From Spizellomyces punctatus DAOM BR117 (Eukaryota > Chytridiomycota > Chytridiomycetes > Spizellomycetales > Spizellomycetaceae), in NCBI RefSeq assembly GCF_000182565.1, contig NW_015971552.1, positions 183,353-247,352 of the forward strand: 64,000 nt of DNA. The letters are read 5' to 3'. Position numbers and translations under genes: made by a program. The notes under the pieces were generated by a model. It was not told the origin of the DNA and did no database searches. It worked only from the letters and a program-made list of their open reading frames with translations. Position 1 is the first letter of the stretch. Every line of letters starts with the position of its first letter. Shown here piece after piece: positions 46,018 to 56,341 of the stretch.

Positions 46018-46724
46018 GAGCGCTCACTGATCTGTAGATCGTCGTCGCGCTAGAATGAATAGATTGGAGCCAAAAACAAAAAGTGGTTCATCACCGTTCA
46101 ACGACTGGATGGAATGCTGCTTAGCCTGGGTACACGTGGCTAAGCACACCTTCTATCCGCCACCAACCAACCCATATCCTTGTTCATCTCCTTTTGTTTG
46201 CTAAAATGACCCATGGAGTGTTAGTCCAGACGGAGATAAACCTTTGGGGGATGAACGGTTCAACTGTTTTTTGCACAGCTTCTTTTCCTACGACAGGAGT
46301 CCAAGGGGACGGACATTTGCAGGGGCACATTGACGCTGTGGATGGATATTTTCCATATATGGTTACATTGTTACAGAAATGGTAATATGATGGCATCACT
46401 CGGCAACATCAAAAATCTTGCCCTTTCTTTGAACACTTTTTGTATTGCGCTGTTTGGCTTTGGGTGAACTTGGTTGAACACATTACCACCTCATATATTG
46501 CTTTTCCTTCCCGCCCCCCTTCAGCTTCCTTTTAGTTTTTCTGCATTTTTTGTCTTATTGGCCTCATTGGCACCTAGCTTTTTGTTTATTCGTCCTCGGC
46601 GTATCTCACCATTTGTCTCGAAGAGCATCCCGCTTCTCCCACGTCAATAGACACGTCCAACCATGAAGGGCACAGCTTGCCTTTCACCAAAGGAGCTCCC
46701 AATCTAAAAGCAAGACGCAACACG
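46018..46724. other. Divergent promoter region
   Basis: Holds the promoters of the LanC-like (-) and PP2A B'' copy 2 (+) genes. A 57-codon plus-strand ATG frame (46206-46385) shows no signal or domain, so I do not call it. Confidence 0.35.
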
Positions 46725-49183
46725 ATGCTATCCATTCTGAATCCTCATGATCACTACAATTCGCTCCTCTCCTTCCTGCCGTTCTCGCGGTCAGAAACAC
46801 AGGCCGATACGTCCGGTCAATGCATTGCTTCTTCCAAAGAAGTCTTTTCGTTCCGGGCCTATCTGGAAAGTCTAGCGTCGGTAGCTGTAGTCACAGTGCG
46901 CGCATATGCACACTATGCCGCGAAATTTGTACCACACGAATGGGCTGAGACCGTGGAGGGTGTACTGCCCGCAGAAGTTGCGAGACTTTTGAAAGGACTA
47001 CTCTCCGAGGACCCTAATGGAAGCATCAAGGTCGAGAGTATATCCTTTGATGAGGAGAATGCCGTCAAGCAAAGTCTAGACGCCACCAGTGCATCCAATG
47101 TAGTGGAAATACCCGATTCTGTGACAGAAGCTGCGCGAAGGCTGGACCACAATGATCTTGATGCTGAACCTCCACCTTGTCCGGCTAGTAGCCATACTGT
47201 AGAACAACAGAAATCATCTGCGATTCCTCATGTCCAACCTTCCCCATGCAAAAAGCCAACGATCCCTCGGTTTTATACCCGCTCGAGACCGTGTATGAAA
47301 GCCAAGTTGCAGTCGTTAATGGACACATTGCAGCCAACGTTTATGACTCCAGATGGAAAGCTGGAGAAAGCGCTTTCCGAACGGGAATTCCTTCCGGTAA
47401 CCGAAGGGTGCGGGCTTCCAAGATACCTCAATGCTAGAATGTTTCAGAGGATGCAATGTCATCCCCCGTCTGTGACCTCGGTGGATGCGTTGGAACATGA
47501 GAAGGGACTTGCAGCTATTGCTTGGTCGGACTTTACGAGGTTTGTGGGAAATTGTGACGGGGTCATATGGTGGTTCCTTTAATAAGTGCGATCTGAATTG
47601 TAGGAACTGGAGAAAACTTTACACAAAGTACGACGGTAATATCGATTCCCTCACTTTTGACCTCTTGTTACCGACTGGTCAGGGCCGCGCGTACCTTGTG
47701 CCTGCTGATTTTGAGGTCGTCGTTCGAGGTAAGGTCAACAGCCTGGACATATAGGCAGCCAGTCTGGCTTGCTCAATTTAATGCATGGCCACTACATTCT
47801 AGAAATCATCGCCGCGCACCCATCGTTCGATTTCCTCCGCTCCTCACCGATATTTCAGGATCGCTACGGTGAGTCGGTTACCGTGAAAATCATATGTTCC
47901 TCTCAACCGCTAATGCATGTTAATCATCCAGTTGAGACTGTTATTGCCCGCATCTTTTATATCAAACCCACACCAGCGAAGCATCGTATGACACTTCGCG
48001 AATACCGCAAAATCAAATTTTTGGATATGCTAAGAGGAGTTGAAAATGCGGATACGTGCCTTGGTCTCTCCATGCCTCCGCCGTTCTCCTATAAAGATTT
48101 TTACGTTGTTTACTGCCGGTTCTGGGAGCTGGATACTGACCGAGATATGGTATGTTGATGCTTTCAGGGGATTTGGGGAATGATTATAGTGTCGTTAACT
48201 TTTTGGATTTCATGTAGCTGCTAACCTCCGCTGACTTGGAACGCTACAGTCAAGGAGCGTTGACTCGCCTTGCCTGTCGAAGAGCGGTGGATTTGTATGG
48301 CACGCGGGTGGTTGTCCATGATCCGGAAGAAGGCATACCTGATGCGAATGTGCGAAAGGGCAACAATGAGGAAAGCTATCTCGTGGAAGAGAAAGCCTTC
48401 ACGTTCACGGATTTTGTCAGTGAGTATAGGGCATCTTCTAGCGTGTTTGCGTCCGAATAGCTTCTCACGTTGACGGTTTTCTAGCATTTCTTCTGGCCGT
48501 TGAGGATAAAACGACACACGCTGCCATTGAATACTGGTTTCATGTTTTGGACTTGGACCAAGACGGATGCTTATCCCTTCTGGAACTGGAAACTATGTGG
48601 GCATGGCAAAAGAATCGATTGCTCGACTTTGAGGCCTACAACCTAGTCGACTTCTTCAGCGTCTTGTATGTGTCACCTACTTTACGAGTTTTTACCTCGT
48701 CAATACCGTATGCTAACCCGTCCTATAGAATGGACAGCCTCCATGGGAAAGCCAGTTCTGCTCCAATAATCACCCTTTCGGATTTAAAACGAGCACCCCA
48801 CGCCGCCGACATGGTTTTTAACTTGCTGTTTGATGCGCGGAAGAGGGAGGAATGGGTCCGACGAACATGTGATGCTGGCTATCGAATGGCTGACGAGGTG
48901 TGGCTTGATATTGGGAAGGGCGAAACGATATGGTGGGAGTATGGTACAAGTGAGCGAGATGGGGCTACAAAAATCCGCCTCGAGTGAGTTTTGAGTTCTC
49001 TTTGCTCGGTCACATTTGTGGGGCCAGTTTCTCATCGTTATTATGTTTTTCAGGGGCTGGCCAAAATTTGTCGAAGTGGCCTATCGCGAACTATTAGGTG
49101 CCGAAACTACCGATGAAGAGGAAGATGATACATCGTCCGTCTCGTCTTTTGCGAGCGATCGGTGGGTTGGCGGGGACGAGTGA
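46725..49183 (+). CDS. PP2A regulatory subunit B'' (PR72/PPP2R3 family), copy 2
   Basis: A second B'' subunit of about 670 residues, clearly distinct from the copy at 23746. A long low-complexity N-terminus (first 240 residues, with a Ser/Pro stretch and a basic RPCMKAK segment) precedes the family core. The core shows CGLPRYLNARMFQRM; a WRKLYTKYDGN segment; IIAAHPSFDFLRSSPIFQDRY; FSYKDFYVVYCRFWELDTDR; FLLAVEDKTTHAAIEYWFHV; and the EF-hand DLDQDGCLSLLELETMW. The final region RLEGWPKFVEVAYRELLG ends in an acidic/Ser-rich tail. The insertion between the two halves of the middle region is longer than in copy 1. The start was taken at the first in-frame ATG (MLSILNPHD). Confidence 0.88.
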
Positions 49184-49522
49184 AATAAAAAACTAGTTTT
49201 GCCACAATTTTAAGGACGTGTTTGGGTAGAGTGGGGGAATTTCAACAAGGCGTTTGTTTTAGTCAACTTTAGCGTTTTCAGTGTAGTGTATTATAGTACA
49301 GTAGTCAGAAACAGTCTTTCTTTTAAAATTCTATACTCTCGTTTTGATCTTTGCTGTTTGGTTTATTGTTTGCGTGCAAATGTGTGGGATGGGATGCTGG
49401 CAGATATGTAAATGATACCAAAACTTCACTGTACAATCCCCAGACTTTCCAAAGGCTTGCATTGCCGCACGAGAAATTACCAATATCCATATATCCTAAT
49501 AACGATGAAATTCAACAACCGC
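49184..49522. other. Convergent 3' region
   Basis: Lies between the convergent PP2A copy 2 and GH16 genes. No gene seen. Confidence 0.4.
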
Positions 49523-50643
49523 TCACAACTCGTCCCTCTTCTTCCTCTTTATTACTACTGGTTCCGAAATACATAGCTCGGTGCCTTCTTGCGGCGGACA
49601 CATTCCGGGATTCCATTCTTCGATACGTGTCCAGGGTGTTATATTGCTTGCCAGGGCCTGTTGACAAAAGAATTGGCAATTTTAACAATCCGTTTTTGAA
49701 CAAAAAACGTACAAAAGCATTACAAAAGCATACGTACAATATCTTGACACGTCTCGCCAGCATGAGCAGTATATATCTTGCAAGGTAAAACATTCGAGGT
49801 CGTCGACGCCGCTTGTTGGGCCTCACCATACACAAACTGTTTAGCGCCAACAGGCCACTCTGGCACCGGCGTCCCCATCCCATCATAACACTGAACCACC
49901 AAACTCCCAAACTCACTCGTCCTGACGCCACCGTCCGTCCACTGAGCCTCTCCAGCCCAGGCTCCTTGCCAAATCCCAAACCACACTTGAGAGGGCGTAT
50001 CGGGGAACCAATTTTCACCTGAATTCAGTAGCCGGGATTTGGCATCTTCGGCACCTCGAGAAATGTACCGAACAACACGACCATCCACAAGCCAGGTAAC
50101 ACTCTCTGGTTTCCAATCCAGTTCGTACAAGTGGGTCTCAGAGATGGGAGATGAGAGAGGGATAGAGGTTCCATGTGTGAATTCCTGACGACCTTTATAA
50201 AAAATGTTTGTGAAGAGTGTCAAGGGTTTTTTACCGATGAGTTCTATATCGAGTTCGTCGGATGTGTCTGAGAGGGTTGTTAGGGAGGTGCATATGCCTT
50301 GGGCGGGGGAAGCTGTGATGTTTATGCTGATGCGGCCGTAGAGGATGTATCGGGTGTGTGCGGCGCGGGTGAGGGGCGTGGAGGGTGGGGCGTGCAAGTC
50401 GAGGGCGGCACCGGTAGGTGTGAAACGGATTCCTTTGGCGTTGCTTTGGGCTATAAAGTGGTGGATGGAGGGGTTGAGAGGGGTGGGGAAATGGGTGCTG
50501 GGTGGGGCGGTTAGGAGCCATGTTGCTGGGTCGTTGGCTGGGTATGTCCCTGAGACGCAGTTGCCGGTGATGTTGGGGATGATTGTGAGGGTGGATGCGA
50601 GCGGGAGGAGGAGGAGGGTTAGGAGAGGAGTGTAGGGTCGCAT
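49523..50643 (-). CDS. GH16 transglycosylase (Crh-like) with C-terminal LysM and RDEL end
   Basis: A secreted 346-residue protein. After the signal peptide (LLTLLLLPLASTLT) comes a GH16 domain with the catalytic motif DELDIELIG (Glu nucleophile and acid/base). In yeast, Crh1/Crh2 of this family link chitin to beta-glucan in the wall. Substrate-cleft residues WKPESVTWLVDGRVVR and GIWQGAW agree with the Crh group. The first exon ends at ETCQDI; an 80-nt intron (49658-49737) leads to a second exon that completes a LysM chitin-binding domain (YTAHAGETC, WNPGMCPPQEG). If the intron is ignored, the LysM is cut off after 12 residues. The protein ends KRKRDEL, resembling an ER retention signal; no GPI site is seen. 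Confidence 0.9.
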
Positions 50644-50875
50644 CGTTCTTTGTTATTGGTTCGTTGCAAACACGAAGGATGAAGGATGCAGCCGATTACG
50701 AAAGCATCGGAAACGCGAAGCGAGACATTGCGAGCCCTGCCTAAAAACGATCGACAAGGACATCCTATTGCTAGTCAATTCTACATACACAAACTTGTTA
50801 TTTTTACACATCACAAATTATAGTTTTATCCCCAAGTAAAATGCAATTTCTATGGCAGCCAACAAACACTTTTAA

Positions 50876-52482
50876 TTACAGCTGGACGGTAGATACAGGC
50901 TGCAAGACAACTAATGGAACGCATCCATGTTGTTTCGTAGCCAAGTTTTCACCTAGAGACAAAAAAGCAACTTTAGTATCAAGGTTATAAACAAGTTTTT
51001 TAGTACCGTAGCTTACCAACAGCCCATCCAGCATCTTGCCCAGCACCCTGAATCTGCACCGCCTGACCGACTCTAACCAACAATTCATCCGGATTTGCGG
51101 GTGTGTAATCCACTTTTGCAATGTACAGTCCTGGTGCGACGCCGTCTCCGGGTGCGGGTGAAGCTGGGGGACCCGGGTACATGCCAGCGGGTACAGCTGG
51201 GACCACAATGGTTGAAACGGGTGTACCCTGTGGGAGACTCATGTGATTCGACATGGATATGATGGAATCGCGAAAGTCGTGTGCGGTTGTGGCGGGTACG
51301 GTTGTCAACAAGCTCGTCGTTGGACCGAATGGTGACAGTGGTTGTTGTTGTGGTTGTAGTTGTGAAAGGCGGTGCTGTAGGTACGCTTGTTGTTGTCGTT
51401 GTTGTTGTTGTTGAATCGCAAGTGGGAGGGGACTCGTCGACCTCCCAACAGGAACAGAAATAACATCATGAAAGTTTGGCTCATCTTTTGAAAGCACTGG
51501 AACATGAGTCATGTCTTTTGATTTTTTATGACGATACCGTCCGAACACATAGACACCCGCAAAGGACGCTGCCAAGAGTGCTACACCCCCCACGACCGAT
51601 ACAGCAATCCCCCAAGTGGGGAACGACGATGACGACGACTCGGATGCGGAGGTGGGAAGAGGTGTACCGGGTACAGATGGGGCAGCCTTGACTTTGACAA
51701 TCGTACCCGAAGCACATTGGATGTTCAATACCTTGACGTGAGCCAATACGATCCACGTCTCGACATTGGGAAGTGTCCAGTCTGAGAATTCATAGTTTGT
51801 TTCTGGGTACCCCTGCCTGGAGCGCGCTGCGGTGAAGACCATATCGGCGGGTCGGACTCCGGTCATATTTCTAAAAGCCCACGGTTCACATGCTGGATCC
51901 ACATCTTGCCGACATGCATGGAATTGGACATGAGGGATGCAACTACGAAAAGACAAAAGAGGTGTCACAATCGCCATGGGTTCTACACGGTGCAAGAAAA
52001 AAATACATACCAGTTTGTCTCATCGGACCCTTTGTCGGGGCAGGCGGTCGTGCCATTCAACGGAAGGCGGTTCCAGCACAATGTTTGAAAATCCGTTGAA
52101 TTGGGCATAGGGGTCATGAGAGCCAAGTTGTTGGGGTACGTATTAAAGATTGGGTCCAGATGGACTTGGATGGCGGGTGGTGGTGAAAGGGGCTGCTCGG
52201 CGGTGATAGTGGGAGGGAGGTTCAAAAGGTTGACAGTGATCCCCTTGACGTCGATCGCTTCGCCTGGAAGCGTCCAGTTTTTTGGCTATAAAACATGATG
52301 GGTATCAACACAGGGCGTATCACTATTTTGTAAAAAGTGCCAGAAAACCATACGGCAGTATAACATCTTGTTGTACTATCACCCAAGGCCCATGGGGGAA
52401 GTAACTGTTGAGCTACAGTTGGGGTGGTAGGAAGGAGGAGAGTGCCGCACACGGCGAGTGCCAGCGTCGTGTACGGGTGCAT
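50876..52482 (-). CDS. Single-pass membrane protein with C-terminal SH3 domain
   Basis: A predicted surface protein of about 440 residues. A signal peptide (TTLALAVCGTLLLPTTP) leads to an extracellular domain with several cysteines and N-glycosylation sequons (NST, NGT, NMT). One helix follows (about residues 225-250, WGIAVSVVGGVALLAASFAG), then a Gln-rich cytosolic linker (QQQQQRQQQ), a proline-rich segment, and a C-terminal SH3 domain (LYIAKVDYTPANPDELLV and GENLATKQHGCVPLVVL). Four exons join in phase. The layout is reminiscent of fungal Sho1/Fus1-type osmosensors or fusion proteins, but the extracellular domain is not one I recognise. Confidence 0.85.
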
Positions 52483-52948
52483 AGTGATGGAATGTTGATA
52501 AAAAACAGTTTCGAACGAAGACTGTCAGCTAGTTCTAATAAAGCTCACCCCCAAAGAGGCCATGTGAAATGAACAAGAAATCTGGATAAAAAAAACAACG
52601 TCCATTTCGGTTGCGTTTTGCGCCCTCCGTTTATAAAGACAAAAGTGTGCTTGCTCAGCCGTGAAGTTGGTGTCGAAAATCAACACAAAATCTCCCCTCA
52701 GTCGGTCATTTGGACCTACACAGCCTTCCATCTGCTTGTGGCCCATTTTCACTCAATCTGCACCTTTTCTGAAACAACGAAACCCATTTGAAAGTCATCA
52801 GCTGGGCTTGCCTTTCTATTTACTAAAAGTGTCATACGCACATCTCACACTAGCGCAATGGAGTGATCGGAAAAGCACGTGACTGCATAGCCACATGAAT
52901 ATCGCATAATATGCATTCTGCCCCTTTGCCACAGCTGGTTCAACACGA

Positions 52949-53008
52949 GTGTTTGGGGGGTAGAGTGTTTGGGGGGTTAGGCCTACCAGTCACGTAGGGG
53001 TTTGGGGA
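52949..53008. repeat. G-rich imperfect repeat
   Basis: Two copies of GTGTTTGGGGGG (52949-52960, 52965-52976) are followed by GGGG tracts at about 52997 and 53004, giving four G-runs within 60 bases. A G-quadruplex could form on the plus strand. Confidence 0.55.
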
Positions 53009-53100
53009 TATCGGGAGACATGCGTAAGAACAAGTTTCATACAGTTCTTGAGCATGTTGTAATCAGACCAAAGATGCTGTATTCAGCCTGTATTCAGGAG

Positions 53101-53112
53101 TTAGGGTTAGGG
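53101..53112. repeat. Interstitial telomere-like repeat
   Basis: Two perfect TTAGGG units followed by TTTC, in the intergenic region between the SH3 and GH47 genes. Confidence 0.55.
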
Positions 53113-53451
53113 TTTCTATCATCAAAATGTGCCTGTGTGAATACGAATCAATGATAAACCTCTTGAACAACGCACCCGATCTTGCTGTCCGTCGCATGGC
53201 CGCTTTGACTGCGGGCTGGGATGGTGCCGATGTCCACTGATATTGCAAGGTTGCTGTAGAGTGTGGACTTGAGGGGTTTCTTGTTGTGAGATATGCGCTC
53301 AAGCCACGTGACAAGGCATGAGGATAAGGTTTGATGGTAGCTGGCGGGGGAGGAATGGTAGTGCCCTGATAGGCAATGTGTGTAGGGCATTTCCTCGTTT
53401 ACAAGATCCATATGATCTATCCTACCATGAAATGACATATTTCATTCCCTG

Positions 53452-53458
53452 TATAAAA
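53452..53458 (+). promoter_or_regulatory. TATA box of the GH47 gene
   Basis: TATAAAA is followed by an A- and CA-rich leader. The first ATG downstream is at 53629. Confidence 0.5.
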
Positions 53459-53766
53459 GAACAGACGGTCTGAACTTTTTCACCAAAAAGGTCGAAAAGA
53501 CCCCGCATCCCCAACTGTCAATCAAAAAAAAGTGCTACATAAAAAGAAAAGCACACACAAACAAACATACATATACACACACACACACAAGAGTTTCGTC
53601 CCAAATAGAAACACACCCTTATCTGTTCATGTCGTTTAAAAGTCACGGTCCCAGAAGAGTACAAGGTTTAAAAAATCCAGTAATGTCCGAACGGCGAAAC
53701 GCGCAGTATATTTGGAACACTTGCCAAAACACACAACCATCATCTCTCTCTCTTAAACAATTCATT

Positions 53767-56020
53767 ATGGCGAGATTCACCCGCCACGCCCGCACAGCCT
53801 TTTTCCTGTGCGCATCATTCCTATTCCTATCGTCCATACGATCTTTTTTCAATGGACGTACACCCGTCACTCCTGCACCCCAAGATCCAAAACCGGATAT
53901 CAAGCAGAATGTTGCGACAACAGTGGATTGTAAAGAGACGAGACGGGTAGAGTATCGTGTTTTGGAGGGGAAGGGGTACCCGTTTCCATTGTTTCTTGCT
54001 ACGGGACGACAGGATGGGGATCAAGACAAGATGAATGTTGTTAGAGAGGTACTTGTTTCTCAACATCTAGTGGTTTCCCCAACAATGTTTATGAACATGT
54101 CTCAAATACAAACAATAGATGATGATACACGCATGGGACAATTACTTCCACCTATCCCCAAACTACGACGAACTCCGCCCATCCTCTAAACACGGACACA
54201 ACTGGTACCACCCCTACAACCTCCTCAGCACACCCGTAGACGCCCTAGATACACTCTATATAATGGGTCTAGACTCCCGATACGAACAAGCAAAGAAAAT
54301 GGTTATAGAGGGACTGAGAGTGGATATACCTGCTGTTGTGAATGTGTTTGAGACGACGATTAGGGTTTTGGGTGGGTTGTTGGCGGCTTGGGAATTGGAT
54401 GGGGATCAGAGGTTGTTGGATCGGGCGGTTCAGTTGGGGGATAGGTTGGTAATGGCTTTTGAGACGCCTACGGGGTTACCTGCAGGTCATTTTAATTTGT
54501 CGAGGTGAGTTCACCATTGTTTTGTTATGGAATTTTCTTGGAGTGGGCTTTTTAATGTAGAAGTAGTGGTCAACCAGGGGGCCATATGGGCGCTTATGTC
54601 AATCTTGCCGAGATTGGGACACTTCAATTGGAATTCCAGTATTTGAGTGATGTCACTGGGAATCCCATTTACGCCCAAAAGGTGTGTAATCGCCTTTATT
54701 TTATTTTTTTTTTTTTTGGTATGCAAACATGACGTTTTCCCATTAGGCCCTCCATGTTTATGATGTTCTCCATGATGCCGGGCGTCCCATGAAAGGACTG
54801 TACCCAATCGACTGGAGCACGTCATCCATACGTGATCGAAAAGGTATAGTCACATAATGTGCCTTATGATTGTAACAATGTATCTTGACAACGATATAAA
54901 GAACCAGCAGGCGAAGCCTATGGAATCGGAGCAGCCTCAGACTCGTTTTACGAGTATCTTTTAAAATTATGGATATCGACTGGGGATGAAAAGTATCGAG
55001 AGTGGTATGATGAAGCGGCCGAGGTACTGAAAATACCAATAATGTTCAATGTCGACGTAGGTGTACTAAGTTGAATTTCACATGTTAGGCAATTTCGAGC
55101 CATTTGGCTACAACGTCTCAAGAAGGTCGATACACATACATACCCAATGCCCGACTTTACGACTCTGGATTCCAAAAAGAGTCTACATTCCATCACCTTG
55201 TACGTTACGCATCATCTCAAAACCTCCCATCCATCACTCAACCACATTCTTGTAGACGTGTTTTGCAGGCGGCATGTTTTCAACGGGGGCATTAACCCGT
55301 CGTCGGGGTCCATGGATTGATTTACTACGATTGGGAGAACGGGTCACGCGGACGTGTTATGAGAGTTATAATCGGACGGCTACGGGGTTGGGACCTGAGA
55401 GTATGCATGGAGCTGATTTGGGGGGATCAGATTCGAGGTATTTGTTACGGTACGTTGGAATATCCCATTTTTGTTTTATGTATTTTGCAAGGTAGAAATA
55501 TTAATGTGTTTTTTTTTAATTATTATGTAGACCAGAAACAGTTGAATCCATATTTTATCTCTGGCGATACACCCATGACCCCATCTACCGCCAAATGGGC
55601 TGGCAAATCATCCAATCCTTGAACACGTATACCCGAACACCGACGGGTTTTATCGGGTTATCCACAGTAAGCAGTAATTCCCCCCAACCCGACGACCTAC
55701 AACAAAGTTTCTTTTTAGCCGAGACCCTCAAGTATTTGTTTTTATTGTTTTGTGAGGATGATGTTGTGCCTTTGGAGGGGTTTGTGTTTAATACTGAGGC
55801 CCATGCGCTGAGTGTTCGGGGGTGGGGACGGCGAAAGGGGTTTGTGAGGGGGAGTGGGGAGGTAGCTACAAGGGAGGTTGATAAAGAAAAGGGAATAGAT
55901 GAAAAGGTGAAAGGGGGATTTGAGATGCGGGATGCGGAAGCGGGTAAAGATGATACAAAAGTTGAGGATGAGATAAAGGAAAAGGTTGGTGATCGGGTTG
56001 TGAGGGATCGGGGGGTTTAG
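53767..56020 (+). CDS. Class I alpha-1,2-mannosidase (GH47)
   Basis: A type II membrane protein of about 590 residues that trims mannose from N-glycans in the ER or Golgi. The helix FFLCASFLFLSSIRSFF follows a short basic N-terminus. Family motifs: HAWDNYFHLSP; DALDTLYIMGLD; VNVFETTIRVLGGLLAAWEL; LAEIGTLQLEFQYLS; YPIDW; GAASDSFYEYLLKLW; the catalytic region TFHHLTCFAGGMFSTGA; and FNTEAHALSV (Ca-binding Thr). About nine exons. The catalytic part is followed by a roughly 60-residue charged tail (EKGIDEKVKGGF to DRVVRDRGV) that the family does not usually have. An in-frame ATG at 53629 would add 46 residues and is the first ATG after the TATA box; 53767 was preferred for its better context (A at -3, G at +4). 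Confidence 0.92.
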
Positions 56021-56341
56021 AGATAGATATGTACGCTTTTTATGTAGCTGTTTTTTTTTTTTTTACAAAAATGGGAAATATATTCGTTTGATACGAGTTG
56101 TATAAAATAGAGTACGAGATTTGGTTTTTTAAACATCTAGCTCATATTCATAGTTCTGTATTTTTTATCCCAAACCCCCGACAATACAACAAAAAAATCT
56201 AGAAAAAAACTTGCCAGCAATACAACAAACAAAAAAACTATATACACACTTTAAAAGCAATGCCCATGTACCCGATATTAAAAAGAGAAAACTTGTTAGA
56301 GAGAGATGAGGGGACTTGTGTGTAATCTAGAGGGGGATTTT

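Noticed and set aside
46194-46385. Short plus-strand gene
   Set aside because: No signal, no domain, and it lies in the divergent promoter region.
49720-50643. GH16 protein ending at RMLL
   Set aside because: This reads through an intron; splicing completes a full LysM domain.
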